Source of the DNA: Gordonia insulae
GTDB lineage: Bacteria > Actinomycetota > Actinomycetes > Mycobacteriales > Mycobacteriaceae
Length of the DNA stretch: 64,000 nucleotides
Assembly: GCF_003855095.1 (NCBI RefSeq)
Contig: NZ_CP033972.1
Span: 4,836,001 to 4,900,000, forward strand
Direction of reading: 5' to 3'
A program made the position numbers and the translations under genes. How positions within the stretch are numbered: the stretch's first letter is position 1; each line of letters begins with the position of its first letter. Shown here one piece after another: positions 13,181 to 22,334 of this stretch. Under the pieces are notes generated by a model that was given only the letters and a program-made list of their open reading frames with translations, was not told the origin of the DNA and did no database searches.

Positions 13181-13186
13181 CTTGCT
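13173..13186. promoter_or_regulatory. KstR2-like operator at kstR2
   Basis: GCCAAGCGCTTGCT fits AnCAAGnnCTTGnT except at the first base. It lies 11 bases upstream of the kstR2 ATG, which suggests autoregulation. Confidence 0.72.
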
Positions 13187-13197
13187 AGGGTGGCAGG

Positions 13198-13797
13198 ATG
13201 GCTCCCCGCGGCACCGTCTCCGGCTCGACCCGACGCGACGAACTCCTGACCACCGCGGGCAGGATGTTCGCCGAACAGGGCCTGCGGTCGACCACCGTGC
13301 GGGACATCGCCGACGCCGCCGGCATCCTGTCGGGCAGTCTCTATCACCATTTCGATTCCAAGGAGTCGATGGTCGACGAGATCCTACGTGGCTTCCTCGA
13401 CGATCTGTTCGCGAGATACCGCGAGATCGCCGACTCCAGCCTGACCGCGGCGGACACCCTGCGCCGGTTGGTGGTCGCCTCCTTCGAGGCGATCGATGCG
13501 CAGCGCAACGCCGTCGCGATCTATCAGGACGAGGCCAAACGTCTTGCGGGACAAGACAGATTCGGCTACATCGGGGAGCGCAACACCGAGTTCCGTGAGC
13601 TCTGGCATGCGGTGTTGCGGCGTGGCGTCGACGACGGCGAGTTCCGTGCCGACCTCGACGTCGAGCTGGCATACCGGTTTCTGCGGGACACGGTCTGGGT
13701 GGCCGTCCGCTGGTATCGACCCGGTGGGGAACTCTCCGCCGACGACATCGCCGGTCAGTACCTGGCCATCGTGCTCGACGGCATCCTGCCGCGCTGA
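13198..13797 (+). CDS. kstR2: TetR-family repressor KstR2
   Basis: A 199-residue TetR regulator matching KstR2, which represses the ring C/D genes and is released by HIP-CoA. The N-terminal helix-turn-helix contains RSTTVRDIADAAGILSGSLY followed by HHF. The ligand domain carries YQDEAKRLA and the C-terminal WVAVRWYRPGG segment typical of this protein. ATG 13198 directly follows its own operator. The three CAAGnnCTTG sites in the window (8105, 13173, 24852) are its likely targets. Confidence 0.93.
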   Translation: MAPRGTVSGSTRRDELLTTAGRMFAEQGLRSTTVRDIADAAGILSGSLYHHFDSKESMVDEILRGFLDDLFARYREIADSSLTAADTLRRLVVASFEAIDAQRNAVAIYQDEAKRLAGQDRFGYIGERNTEFRELWHAVLRRGVDDGEFRADLDVELAYRFLRDTVWVAVRWYRPGGELSADDIAGQYLAIVLDGILPR

Positions 13798-13870
13798 CGG
13801 GGGCGGAGCCACAGGTCGGTGTGACCCGGATAACATCGCCCGGAGAGGTCGGCACTCCGAAGGGCAGGTC

Positions 13871-15472
13871 ATGACACAACGCTTCACCCCCGCAACGACC
13901 GCGGCGATCGACACGGCGCGCCAGCACACCCTCGCTGACCTCCTCCGACGTACCGCGCTGCGGGTCCCCGGCAAGGTCGCCATCATCAACGGATCCACCA
14001 CCCTGACCTTCGGTGAGTTCGATGCGGCCGTGAACCGCTGCGCCAGCACGTTGACGGCACGCGGCCTGCGCAAGGGTGACCGGCTCGCACTGGTGAGCCA
14101 CAACAGCTGGCAGTTCGCGGTGTTGCATTATGCGACGGCACGCCTGGGCGCGATCCTGGTGCCGGTGAACTTCGGCCTCGGGTCGGAGGAGATCGCGTTC
14201 ATCCTCGATCACTCCGGAGCCGGGGTGGTGGTGGCCGAGGATGCCCTGGTGCCGACGGTGGCCAAGGCGATCGAACTGTCGGGCCTCACCGATGTTCCCC
14301 GCGGGTTCATCGGGATGGGCGGGCAGGTGGTGCCCGACGCCGGCTGGGACGACGTGGACGAGTGGATCCGTACCGGTGACGAGGTCGTCCCGCAGGTGCC
14401 GGTCGACGACGACGATCCGCTGCGTCTCATGTACACCAGCGGCACGGAGTCGCGCCCCAAGGGCGTTCTCCTCTCGTCGAAATCCCTTGTCAATCAATAT
14501 GTTTCGTGCATCATCGACGGTGGCATGACCGGCGACGACGTCGAGGTCCACGCGCTGCCGCTGTTCCACTGCGCCCAGCTCGACTGCTTCCTGTCGGTGG
14601 ATGTGTACCTGGGTGCGACGAGCATCATCCTGCCCGGCCCCGATCCGGCAGCGATCCTGGAGACGATCGAGTCGCACCGGGTGACCAAGTTGTTCTGCCC
14701 GCCGACCGTGTGGATCTCGCTGCTCCGGCATCCCGACTTCGACCGCCGGGACCTATCGTCGCTCCGCAAGGGCTACTACGGTGCGTCCGCCATGCCGGTG
14801 GAGGTGTTGCGTGAGATGTCGGAGCGGCTACCGGCCGTGTCGCTGTGGAACTTCTACGGCCAGACCGAGATGTCGCCCCTCGCGACCATCCTGCGGCCGC
14901 ACGAGCAGCTCGAGCGCGCCGGGTCGGCGGGACGAGCCGCGCTCAACGTCGAGACGCGTGTCGTCGACGACGAGGACGATCCGGTGCCGACCGGCACGGT
15001 CGGCGAGATCGTGCACCGTAGTCCGCACGCCTGCCTCGGCTACTACAACGACGAGGAGAATACGGCAGCGGCGTTCCGCAACGGGTGGTTCCACTCCGGC
15101 GACCTCGGCATCATCGACGCCGATGGCTACTTGTCCGTGGTCGACCGCAAGAAGGACATGATCAAGACCGGCGGCGAGAACGTGGCCTCCCGTGAGGTCG
15201 AGGAGGCGATCTACCTCCTCGACGGCGTGGCCGAGGTCGCGGTCTTCGGTGTGCCACATCCGAAATGGATCGAGGCGGTGACCGCCGTGGTCATCCCCAA
15301 GGACGGCGTGACGATCACCGCGGCCCAGGTCGACGAACATCTCGCCGGAGTTCTCGCGGCCTACAAGCGACCCAAGTACGTCGTGTTCGCCGAGGCCCTG
15401 CCGAAGAATCCCAGCGGCAAGATCCTGAAGAAGGACCTGCGCGTCCGGCACGCGGATATCGCCACGGAGTGA
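13871..15472 (+). CDS. Acyl-CoA synthetase (FadD family)
   Basis: A 533-residue AMP-forming acyl-CoA ligase. It has MYTSGTESRPKG near residue 190, a YGQTEMSPLAT motif, GWFHSGDLGIID, the hinge DRKKDMIKTGGENV and the terminal catalytic Lys in PSGKILKKDL. It resembles generic long-chain FadD enzymes rather than FadD3, FadD17 or FadD19; the substrate is unknown. ATG 13871 sits 73 bases after the kstR2 stop on the same strand, so co-transcription with the repressor is likely but no separate operator is seen. Confidence 0.87.
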   Translation: MTQRFTPATTAAIDTARQHTLADLLRRTALRVPGKVAIINGSTTLTFGEFDAAVNRCASTLTARGLRKGDRLALVSHNSWQFAVLHYATARLGAILVPVNFGLGSEEIAFILDHSGAGVVVAEDALVPTVAKAIELSGLTDVPRGFIGMGGQVVPDAGWDDVDEWIRTGDEVVPQVPVDDDDPLRLMYTSGTESRPKGVLLSSKSLVNQYVSCIIDGGMTGDDVEVHALPLFHCAQLDCFLSVDVYLGATSIILPGPDPAAILETIESHRVTKLFCPPTVWISLLRHPDFDRRDLSSLRKGYYGASAMPVEVLREMSERLPAVSLWNFYGQTEMSPLATILRPHEQLERAGSAGRAALNVETRVVDDEDDPVPTGTVGEIVHRSPHACLGYYNDEENTAAAFRNGWFHSGDLGIIDADGYLSVVDRKKDMIKTGGENVASREVEEAIYLLDGVAEVAVFGVPHPKWIEAVTAVVIPKDGVTITAAQVDEHLAGVLAAYKRPKYVVFAEALPKNPSGKILKKDLRVRHADIATE

Positions 15473-15592
15473 TGGTGGGCGTGGCCTCGACAGGGCGCGC
15501 CTTCGGGCCTGCGGTGCGCTGAGGTTCCCCCTGTCGTCCACGTGAACGAAGGCTGTGGTCCGCCGTCGTCGCCGCCGAATACCCTCGGCTGC

Positions 15593-16015
15593 ATGACCTA
15601 TGACGATGCCGAGTGGCACTGCGACACCGTGCTCGACCTCGATCTCGACGAGTCCGCCGCGGTGATCCACATCGGGGTCTTCTTGGCGTGGGCGACGGCG
15701 CGCGGGCTCCTGTCGGAGACGCTCGACAATCGTGCGGCGGCGATTCATGCCCTGGAGCACCGCACCACCACACCGTCCGGGTTCGCGGAGCAGTACTTCG
15801 TCGCGCAGATCGATCCGCTCATGCTCAGTGATTCGGGGAACCGATTCACCGACGACGCGTACGCACGCTATCTCGAAGTGCTGCAGGAGGTTCCGCTGGT
15901 GGCGCAGCACGCGACGACCTATGAGGTGCCCGACGATTGGGGCACCTTCGACGCCATCGTCCCCTACCTCGATCGGCTCTACGACGAGTGGCGGGCGGAC
16001 GGGTCCCGGTTGTGA
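15593..16015 (+). CDS. Small conserved protein, DUF7832-like
   Basis: A 140-residue acidic cytoplasmic protein without signal or membrane segment. The opening TYDDAEWHCDTV and the IHIGVFLAWATARGLLSET stretch resemble a widespread small family of unknown function (YD-A-WH, then HxGxxLAW). ATG 15593 is chosen over a GTG at 15542. No operon partner: the next gene is convergent. Function unknown. Confidence 0.65.
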   Translation: MTYDDAEWHCDTVLDLDLDESAAVIHIGVFLAWATARGLLSETLDNRAAAIHALEHRTTTPSGFAEQYFVAQIDPLMLSDSGNRFTDDAYARYLEVLQEVPLVAQHATTYEVPDDWGTFDAIVPYLDRLYDEWRADGSRL

Positions 16016-16057
16016 TGTCATCCATTGGCCGTCGTCGGTCGGGTTCGCCGGAGCCGG

Positions 16058-16516
16058 TCAGGGGTTCGGCAGCACTCGGCCGATCAGTGAGGTGAGAGTC
16101 GTGCGGTCGCGCGACGACAGCGGCCCCAACATCGTCGACATGTCCTCGGTGAATCCGGCGGTGACATCAACGGTAATCTCCCGTCCGTGATCCGATAGCG
16201 TCACGCGGGTCGCCCGGCGGTCCATCTCGTCGGGCGCTCTGATGACCAGCCCGCGCGCCTCTGCGCGGTCCACCAACCCACTGACGCTGGACTTGTCGAG
16301 ATCGAGCAGTACGCCGAGCTCTGACATGGTCGGTCTGCGGTCGCGCAACACACCCAGCAGGCGCGTCTGGATGAGGGACAGCTCATGCGACGCGGCGCGG
16401 CGCTGGAGGTGCTGTTGCACGACGAATGACAGCTGTGCCAGGGCGTCGACGTCGGTCAGCCGCGCCGGGGGCGGTGGCCCGTCGTCCGCCGATGGGGGAG
16501 CGTGTCGTCGCGTCAT
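16058..16516 (-). CDS. MarR-family transcriptional regulator
   Basis: A 152-residue winged-helix regulator. It shows a helical dimerisation start, the recognition region TMSELGVLLDLDKSSVSGLVDRAEARGLV and the wing DEMDRRATRVTLSDHGRE. It is divergent from an oxidoreductase gene; a perfect 10-bp inverted repeat fills the shared promoter region, so it probably represses itself and its neighbour in response to a small phenolic or electrophile (the ligand is a guess from the family). Confidence 0.88.
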   Translation of the reverse strand: MTRRHAPPSADDGPPPPARLTDVDALAQLSFVVQQHLQRRAASHELSLIQTRLLGVLRDRRPTMSELGVLLDLDKSSVSGLVDRAEARGLVIRAPDEMDRRATRVTLSDHGREITVDVTAGFTEDMSTMLGPLSSRDRTTLTSLIGRVLPNP

Positions 16517-16535
16517 GGCGGAAGTCTAACTGGAC

Positions 16536-16578
16536 TTAGTACGTGCCACAAACTATATTGGTTGGTATCACGTACTAA
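16536..16578. promoter_or_regulatory. MarR operator candidate: perfect 10-bp inverted repeat
   Basis: TTAGTACGTG (16536-16545) and CACGTACTAA (16569-16578) are exact reverse complements separated by 23 bases, between the divergent starts at 16516 and 16589. The right arm abuts the AAAGGAGG ribosome site of the oxidoreductase, so bound protein would block its expression. Confidence 0.7.
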
Positions 16579-16588
16579 AGGAGGCCTG

Positions 16589-17563
16589 ATGACGATAATC
16601 AACGCCGCGGTGGTGACCTCGTTCGACCAACCGCCGCACTACCGGGACTTCGAACTGCCGGCAGCAGAAGATGATCAGGAAGAGGTCGAGGTTCTCGCGG
16701 TGGGGCTGCATCCCCGGGCCCGGTCCGGGGCGTCGGGTGCGCACTACACGAGTACCGGCCGACTGCCGATGATTCCCGGGATCGACGGCGTCGCCCGTCG
16801 CGACGACGGCTCGCTTGTCTACTTCGCCGTCGATGACGACACCATCGGCAGCCTTGCCGAGCGCACCGTCATCGACGCGCATCGCAGTGTGACGCTGCCC
16901 TCGGATGCCGACGTGGTCAAGGTCGCCGCGGCCATGAACCCGGCGATGTCCTCGTGGGTGGCCCTGCGCAGACGCATCGAGATCAGGCCGGGCCAGAGCG
17001 TTCTGGTGCTGGGCGCCACCGGCAACGCCGGTTCGATGGCGGTCCGGATCGCGAAGCTCCTCGGGGCCGGAACGGTCATCGGCGCGGGCCGTGATCGAGA
17101 ACGACTCGACGCATTGGTCGACCTCGGAGCGGACGATCTCGTGCAGCTCACCGACGACCCGGTCGACTCTGCGCGGGCGTTGGCGGGCCGGGCTGCCGAC
17201 GTCGACATCGTCATCGACTACCTCTGGGGTGCATCGACGCAGGAGGCCCTGGTGCCCATGCTCACCGCCCGGTCCGACCGGAGTCGCGGGCTCGACTGGG
17301 TGCAGGTCGGGTCGATGGCTGGCCCGACAATCGAATTGCCCTCCGCGGCATTGCGTTCGGCCAACCTGCGCCTGCTGGGCAGCGGTCAGGGTTCCGTCGC
17401 GGGCCGCGACTACCTGGCCGAGCTCCCGGCGCTGGTCGATGTGATCGACCGCGGGCAGATCGAGGTCGGCACCCGCACGGTGGCGCTCGCGGACGTAGAG
17501 CGGGCCTGGGGCGAGCCGGACGTGCCGGGGCTACGCACCGTTTTCCTGCCTCAGCAGGTGTAG
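16589..17563 (+). CDS. MDR-superfamily quinone oxidoreductase-like protein
   Basis: A 324-residue zinc-free medium-chain reductase. The nucleotide-binding motif VLVLGATGNAGSMAV and the following IGAGRDRERLDALVDLGADD mark the Rossmann domain for NADPH; the N-terminal GroES-like part lacks the zinc Cys cluster. A strong AAAGGAGG precedes ATG 16589. The partner MarR gene suggests induction by a xenobiotic or quinone. Its 3' end overlaps the convergent PucR gene by 33 bases. Confidence 0.82.
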   Translation: MTIINAAVVTSFDQPPHYRDFELPAAEDDQEEVEVLAVGLHPRARSGASGAHYTSTGRLPMIPGIDGVARRDDGSLVYFAVDDDTIGSLAERTVIDAHRSVTLPSDADVVKVAAAMNPAMSSWVALRRRIEIRPGQSVLVLGATGNAGSMAVRIAKLLGAGTVIGAGRDRERLDALVDLGADDLVQLTDDPVDSARALAGRAADVDIVIDYLWGASTQEALVPMLTARSDRSRGLDWVQVGSMAGPTIELPSAALRSANLRLLGSGQGSVAGRDYLAELPALVDVIDRGQIEVGTRTVALADVERAWGEPDVPGLRTVFLPQQV

Positions 17564-19081
17564 GGCCAGGAGGCAGTCGACTCGGTCGGGCAACGTCGCG
17601 AGGTCGCGGCCGAGAAGCGATTCGATGCGTTCGATCCGATAGTGCAGCGTGCTGACGTGAACATGCAGCTCCTCGGCCGCGCGCTGCCACGAACCATTGT
17701 GCCGGAGAAAGACTTCCAGGGTTCGCAGTTGTTCGTCACCGGTTGGATGGGCGAGGATGTCACCGAGAACTCGACGGTGGAAGGCGGTTCTGCGTCGCGG
17801 CGGAACCTGCGCGAGCAGTCCCACGTAGGTGTCGATGTCGCGTGCCGTGGCCACCGCGAACTGTGTGGCCTGCGCTCCGGCGAGGTGACGTGCCTCCTGG
17901 GCTGCGCGCACGGCCCCGCGGATCGAGTCCTCGACTGCGCCGACACCGACGCGGATGGTGGCGCCGTGCAAGGCCGGCGCCACCAGCTGTGCCTTGCCGG
18001 CGAGGGCCTCGGCGAACGCATCGGCGCCGAGATCCCAGGGCACGAACACCAGCATCGACTGATCGGGTTCCTGAGTCGTCAGGACGACGCACTCCTGCGG
18101 ATCGTCGGGCACGGTGAGAACGAGGTCGATCGCGCCGGAACCGCTCCTCGGCGGGTCTGTGGTGGTGAGCGACACGACCACCGTCGGCCTGCGTGCATCA
18201 CATCCGAATTGCCGAAATTGTTCTCGCAGAGCTGGTTCCGTGATATCTGTGTCAGCAAGTATCTGGGTCAGCTCGCGCGCGCTCGCGTGGCGTTGCCAGA
18301 ACCGCTCGGTGTCGGCGAGCAGCGACAGCGTCAGGAGGTCCGTGGTCTCGTCGATGACGCGACGCTGCCGCGCCTTGAAGCCGGCGATGTCGCCGTCGAC
18401 CACGAGGTGACCGGCATACGAGGTCCGGCGACCGATCGGGTAGACGGTGACCGTGCGCCGATCGAGGTGAATCACGACCGGCAGCCGGACAGCCGTGAGG
18501 GTGCCGCGCATGACGGCGGCCAGTTCCGCGGACGAGAGCTGGTACTCATCGGACGAGCGCGCGACCACCCGGCCGACGCCGCTCAGAACGATTGCCTCGC
18601 GCCCGCATTGGCGGGTCATCGCGGTCAGCAGCTCAGCCGATCCCTCTCCGGTCACCAACGCGGTGATCAGCTGGCGGTACTCGCCCGCGGTTGCGGTCGC
18701 CTCGGCCTGCCGGTCCGCCGAGATCCTCTCGGTGACCTCCTGCGAGAGTGCGTTGTACGAGATCTCGGCGGGTGCGAACAACAGGGGCAGGCCGCCCGCC
18801 TCGGCGAGTTCGCGGATCGGTTCGGGCACCGAACCGTGCAGGATGTCCCCGACCACCAGCGCCGCGGCCGCACGGTCGATCAGCGCGCCGACGAAGCGTC
18901 GGCAGCTCTCGACCGATCCGTCGTACCACCCCTCGGAGGTCAGGACCAGCTCGCCGCCATAGATGAAGGCACGTGGATCGGGCAGGTCGGTCGTGTACAC
19001 CCACCGCAGCACACGATCAGACCCCGGGCCGTCCACGCTGAGTGGACGGAGCCCGAGGTCGGTCAGGTCGGCTACCCGCAT
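17531..19081 (-). CDS. PucR-family transcriptional regulator
   Basis: A 516-residue regulator. Residues 1-125 resemble the PucR N-terminal ligand domain (RVLRWVYTTDLPDPRAFIYG), the middle is the CdaR/GGDEF-like region, and the C-terminus is the PucR/CdaR helix-turn-helix (HNGSWQRAAEELHVHVSTL, then HYRIERIESLLGRDL). The family often controls purine degradation. It is the last gene after a nucleobase permease and a guanine deaminase-like enzyme on the same strand, supporting a purine role. Confidence 0.88.
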   Translation of the reverse strand: MRVADLTDLGLRPLSVDGPGSDRVLRWVYTTDLPDPRAFIYGGELVLTSEGWYDGSVESCRRFVGALIDRAAAALVVGDILHGSVPEPIRELAEAGGLPLLFAPAEISYNALSQEVTERISADRQAEATATAGEYRQLITALVTGEGSAELLTAMTRQCGREAIVLSGVGRVVARSSDEYQLSSAELAAVMRGTLTAVRLPVVIHLDRRTVTVYPIGRRTSYAGHLVVDGDIAGFKARQRRVIDETTDLLTLSLLADTERFWQRHASARELTQILADTDITEPALREQFRQFGCDARRPTVVVSLTTTDPPRSGSGAIDLVLTVPDDPQECVVLTTQEPDQSMLVFVPWDLGADAFAEALAGKAQLVAPALHGATIRVGVGAVEDSIRGAVRAAQEARHLAGAQATQFAVATARDIDTYVGLLAQVPPRRRTAFHRRVLGDILAHPTGDEQLRTLEVFLRHNGSWQRAAEELHVHVSTLHYRIERIESLLGRDLATLPDRVDCLLALHLLRQENGA

Positions 19082-19123
19082 GCGGCGCCGGTGGTGGTCA
19101 TGTGGTGATCGGTCCTCCCCAGG

Positions 19124-19630
19124 TCACTTCCAGAACCCGATGTGTGTGCTCGCCGCCTCGTCTTCGAGATGGGGTCCGTGGACCTCGATCGCGCGCTGCC
19201 CGCGGGCGAACACCTCCCGGCACGGTAGCGCGAATGTGGGATTCTCCGGGTTGTCACCCGTGAGGTCGAGGAGTCGGGCCTCGCTGAGCGCGTAGACGAC
19301 TCGGCCGATCCCGGTCCAGTAGATCGCACCTGCGCACATCGCACACGGCTCGGCGCTGGTGTACAACGTCGCCCCGGCGAGGACCTCCGGCGCGACGAGT
19401 CGCGCGGCGTGGGCTGCGGCCGACAGCTCCGCGTGCTGCGTGGGATCGCCTTCCGGCGGCCGTGAGTTGTTCATCGCGGTGCTGATCACGGTGCCGTCGG
19501 CCAGCACGACGATCGCGGCGAACGGATGGCGGCCGTCGTTCCTGGCCTCGGCGGCGAGATCGATCGCGACACGGAGATGTGCGACGTCGGCCGGCGCGAG
19601 GGCGTCCGACGATTCGATGGCCATGGTCAT
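19124..19630 (-). CDS. Nucleobase/nucleoside deaminase, guanine deaminase-like
   Basis: A 168-residue zinc enzyme of the cytidine deaminase fold that hydrolytically removes an amino group from a base such as guanine. Zinc and catalytic residues are His66 and Glu68 (HAE) and Cys96/Cys99 (PCAMC). The start at 19630 is set by AGGAGA just upstream; longer in-frame starts lack a ribosome site. It lies between the permease and PucR. Guanine to xanthine would fit the neighbours, but adenine or nucleoside activity cannot be excluded. Confidence 0.86.
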   Translation of the reverse strand: MTMAIESSDALAPADVAHLRVAIDLAAEARNDGRHPFAAIVVLADGTVISTAMNNSRPPEGDPTQHAELSAAAHAARLVAPEVLAGATLYTSAEPCAMCAGAIYWTGIGRVVYALSEARLLDLTGDNPENPTFALPCREVFARGQRAIEVHGPHLEDEAASTHIGFWK

Positions 19631-19692
19631 GGATTCTCCTGGAGTCGGGGAGCGGTGCAGGGCGAAATCGGCGTGGGCGGTGGGCAGAACCG

Positions 19693-21096
19693 TCATCGGA
19701 CGACCTCGAGATCCTCGGTCGCCGAGTGTGACGTCGACGCCGCGTCTCGCCCGGCGGGGGTGCGGCGCAGGTTGCACACCAGGTTCAAGACCACCGCGGC
19801 CACCGTGCCGAGCAGGATTCCGCTGGACAGCACCATGCCGAGCGTGCCGTCGAACTTCTCGAAGAGCGTCGGCGCGGCCATCGGGAGGACTCCGACGCTC
19901 ACCGCGACGGCGACGACCAGGCTGTTGTTGGTGCCCTCATAGCGGACTCGGGCCAGTTCCTGGATGCCCGCAGCGGTGGTCATGCCGAACATCACGATGG
20001 CCGCGCCGCCCAGCACCGACGGCGGAATCGCCGCGACGACAGCGCCCAGCTTGGGCACCAGGCCCATGAGGATCATCAGGACGCCGCCGGTGGCCACCAC
20101 GAACCGGCTCCGTACCCCGGTCATGGCGATCAGTCCGGAATTCTGACTGAAGGCATTCAGGGGGAAACCGTGAAACAGTCCACCGATCGCCGTCGACAGT
20201 CCGTCGCCACGGAATGCCGACGCAAGGCGCTGCGGTGTCACCTCGGTGGAGGCCATGCGCCCGATCGCCAGCATGTTGCCGGTCGTCTCGGCCACGATGA
20301 CGAACATCGCCAGGGTCATGACCAGGATCGGGATGGGCGAGAAGGCGGGCGCACCCAACTCGAACGGATTCGAGATGCCGGCCCAGGACGCGGACCCGAC
20401 GTCGCCGAAGTCGGTCATCCCCGCCGACAGCGCGATCACGGTACCGACGACGAGGGCGACCAGGATCGACAGGTTCCGCCACGCGCCCCTGGTGAACGCG
20501 TACAGCGCGACGATCAGGACCACGGTCCCGGCTCCGAGCGCGAGATTCTCGGCGGACCCGAAGTCGGGGCTGTCCGCACCTCCGCCGAACCACCCGGCGG
20601 CGGCCGGCATCAGGGAGAGACCGACGATGGTGATCACACTGCCGATCACGACCGGCGGGAAGAGTCGGAGAACCTGGCCGAGCAGGGGCGCGGCGACCAG
20701 CACTATCAGGCCGGCCGCGATCACCGACCCGAAGACGTACCGGAGTCCGTAGTCCTGGCCGATCAACAGCGACGGCGCCAGCCCGATGAACGACGCCCCC
20801 TGTACCAGCGGGAACCGTGCACCGAACTTCCACAACCCGAGCGTCTGGATCAGGGTGCCGATACCCCCGACGATCAGGTTGATGTTCAGCAGGGTGATCG
20901 TCTGCGACGCCGTGAGACCCATGGTCTGCGCGAAGATCAGCGGTACGGCGATCACGCCGGCATACATCACGAGCACGTGCTGGAACCCCAGCGAGACGGA
21001 CCGGGCGACCCCGACTCTCTCATCGACCGGATCGTGGGTGTCGTCAGTGGCATCGACGTCCCGGGTGCGTCGTGTGTGGGGTGGGCTCAGGGCCAT
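19693..21096 (-). CDS. NCS2/NAT-family nucleobase permease (xanthine/urate/uracil type)
   Basis: A 467-residue inner-membrane carrier with about 12-14 hydrophobic segments. The nucleobase-ascorbate transporter signature QNSGLIAMTG (Q-N-x-G-x4-T-G) is complete, and the substrate-site segment AETTGNMLAIG is present. ATG 21096 follows a GAAAGG ribosome site; an in-frame start at 21141 is less likely. It heads the permease-deaminase-PucR set, so xanthine or urate uptake is the best guess, not proven by sequence. Confidence 0.86.
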   Translation of the reverse strand: MALSPPHTRRTRDVDATDDTHDPVDERVGVARSVSLGFQHVLVMYAGVIAVPLIFAQTMGLTASQTITLLNINLIVGGIGTLIQTLGLWKFGARFPLVQGASFIGLAPSLLIGQDYGLRYVFGSVIAAGLIVLVAAPLLGQVLRLFPPVVIGSVITIVGLSLMPAAAGWFGGGADSPDFGSAENLALGAGTVVLIVALYAFTRGAWRNLSILVALVVGTVIALSAGMTDFGDVGSASWAGISNPFELGAPAFSPIPILVMTLAMFVIVAETTGNMLAIGRMASTEVTPQRLASAFRGDGLSTAIGGLFHGFPLNAFSQNSGLIAMTGVRSRFVVATGGVLMILMGLVPKLGAVVAAIPPSVLGGAAIVMFGMTTAAGIQELARVRYEGTNNSLVVAVAVSVGVLPMAAPTLFEKFDGTLGMVLSSGILLGTVAAVVLNLVCNLRRTPAGRDAASTSHSATEDLEVVR

Positions 21097-21223
21097 GGCG
21101 GAACCTTTCAATACGGCGAATGGCGGCACGCTGTCGTGCATCGTCTTTCACGGTATTGCTATGAACAGATGGAGTTCCTCGGATGAATCCGGGAACTTCA
21201 CCAGTCCGGTTCCTATGATCGTA

Positions 21224-21251
21224 TGACTGCGGGTGCCTGACCGCGCAGTCA
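21224..21251. terminator. Hairpin terminator at the end of ipdC
   Basis: TGACTGCG (21224-21231) and CGCAGTCA (21244-21251) form a perfect 8-bp stem overlapping the ipdC stop codon. It would end the echA20-ipdA-ipdB-ipdC transcript before the permease operon. No clear T-run. Confidence 0.55.
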
Positions 21252-22334
21252 GCTCAACGACCCCAGCGCCTTCAACCGGCCATGCGCCTGGCTCATGATC
21301 GACTGGATCAGTTCGTCGCAGCTCGGCAGGTCGTCGATCATCCCGACCACCTGACCCGAGGCGAGGACACCGGCGTGGGTGTCGCCCTCGACGAGACCGG
21401 CGCGCAGCAGCATGGGTGTGTTGCCGGCCATGATGATCTGCTGCCAGGTGCGCTCGCCGGATTTACGCATCGAGCGGCCATCGCGCAGCATCGTGGTCCA
21501 TCGCATGCCGGTCATCTGCTTGAACTCGTTGGCATTTCGGGCCGCCGCGTACAGTGCTTTGGCCCGGCTGCCGCTTTCCAGTGCTTCGACGAGCGGTGTC
21601 CGGAGAACGCGGTGGGGCATGCCGTCGACCTTCACCGAGACCACCGTGTCGCCGAGTCCACGCTGCAGGTACTCCTGCTTGACCGCGTCGGGCACCGCAC
21701 TGTCGGAGGTCAGCAGGAACCGGGTGCCCATCGCGACCCCCTCTGCGCCGTACGCCAGCGCCGCGGTCAGCCCGCGGCCGTCGAAGAACCCACCCGCGGC
21801 GACCACGGGGATCCCGTTGTCGCCCAGCGCGTCCAGCACCGACGGGAGCAGCAGGGTCGTCGCGACCGGTCCGGTGTGTCCGCCGCCCTCACCGCCCTGG
21901 ACGATCACCGCGTCGGCGCCCCACGAGGCCACCTTGACGGCATGTTTGGCCGCGCCGATCGACGGGATCACCACCACGCCGTGATCTTTCAGCTTGGCGA
22001 TGAGGTCCTGCTTCGGGGCGAGCGCGAACGACGCGACCTTCACACCTTCGCGGATCAGCAGGTCGATCCGTTCGGGCGCGTCGGTGGCGTCGGCACGGAT
22101 GTTGACGCCGAACGGCTTGTCGGTCAACGACTTCGTCTTCGCGACGGCCGCCTCGAGCTCGCCGAATGTCATCGTCGCCGACGCCAGGATGCCCAGGCCG
22201 CCCGCATTCGACGTGGCCGAGGTCAACGACGGCCCGGACACCCAGCCCATCCCGGTCTGTACGATCGGGTACTCGACGCCGACGAGTTCGGTGAACCGGG
22301 TCGAGAGCCCCGCCGCCCGTGCCGGTGCACTCAT
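21249..22334 (-). CDS. ipdC: FMN-dependent oxidoreductase IpdC (nitronate monooxygenase fold)
   Basis: A 361-residue FMN TIM-barrel enzyme matching IpdC, which acts on the CoA-linked C/D-ring intermediate before ring D opening. Visible: TGMGWVSGPSLTSATSNAGGLG at the start, the phosphate-binding GGEGGGHTG and VVAAGGFFDGRG. Its ATG overlaps the ipdB stop (ATGA). The gene order echA20-ipdA-ipdB-ipdC is as in M. tuberculosis, except that no ferredoxin gene (fdxB) follows. Confidence 0.9.
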   Translation of the reverse strand: MSAPARAAGLSTRFTELVGVEYPIVQTGMGWVSGPSLTSATSNAGGLGILASATMTFGELEAAVAKTKSLTDKPFGVNIRADATDAPERIDLLIREGVKVASFALAPKQDLIAKLKDHGVVVIPSIGAAKHAVKVASWGADAVIVQGGEGGGHTGPVATTLLLPSVLDALGDNGIPVVAAGGFFDGRGLTAALAYGAEGVAMGTRFLLTSDSAVPDAVKQEYLQRGLGDTVVSVKVDGMPHRVLRTPLVEALESGSRAKALYAAARNANEFKQMTGMRWTTMLRDGRSMRKSGERTWQQIIMAGNTPMLLRAGLVEGDTHAGVLASGQVVGMIDDLPSCDELIQSIMSQAHGRLKALGSLS

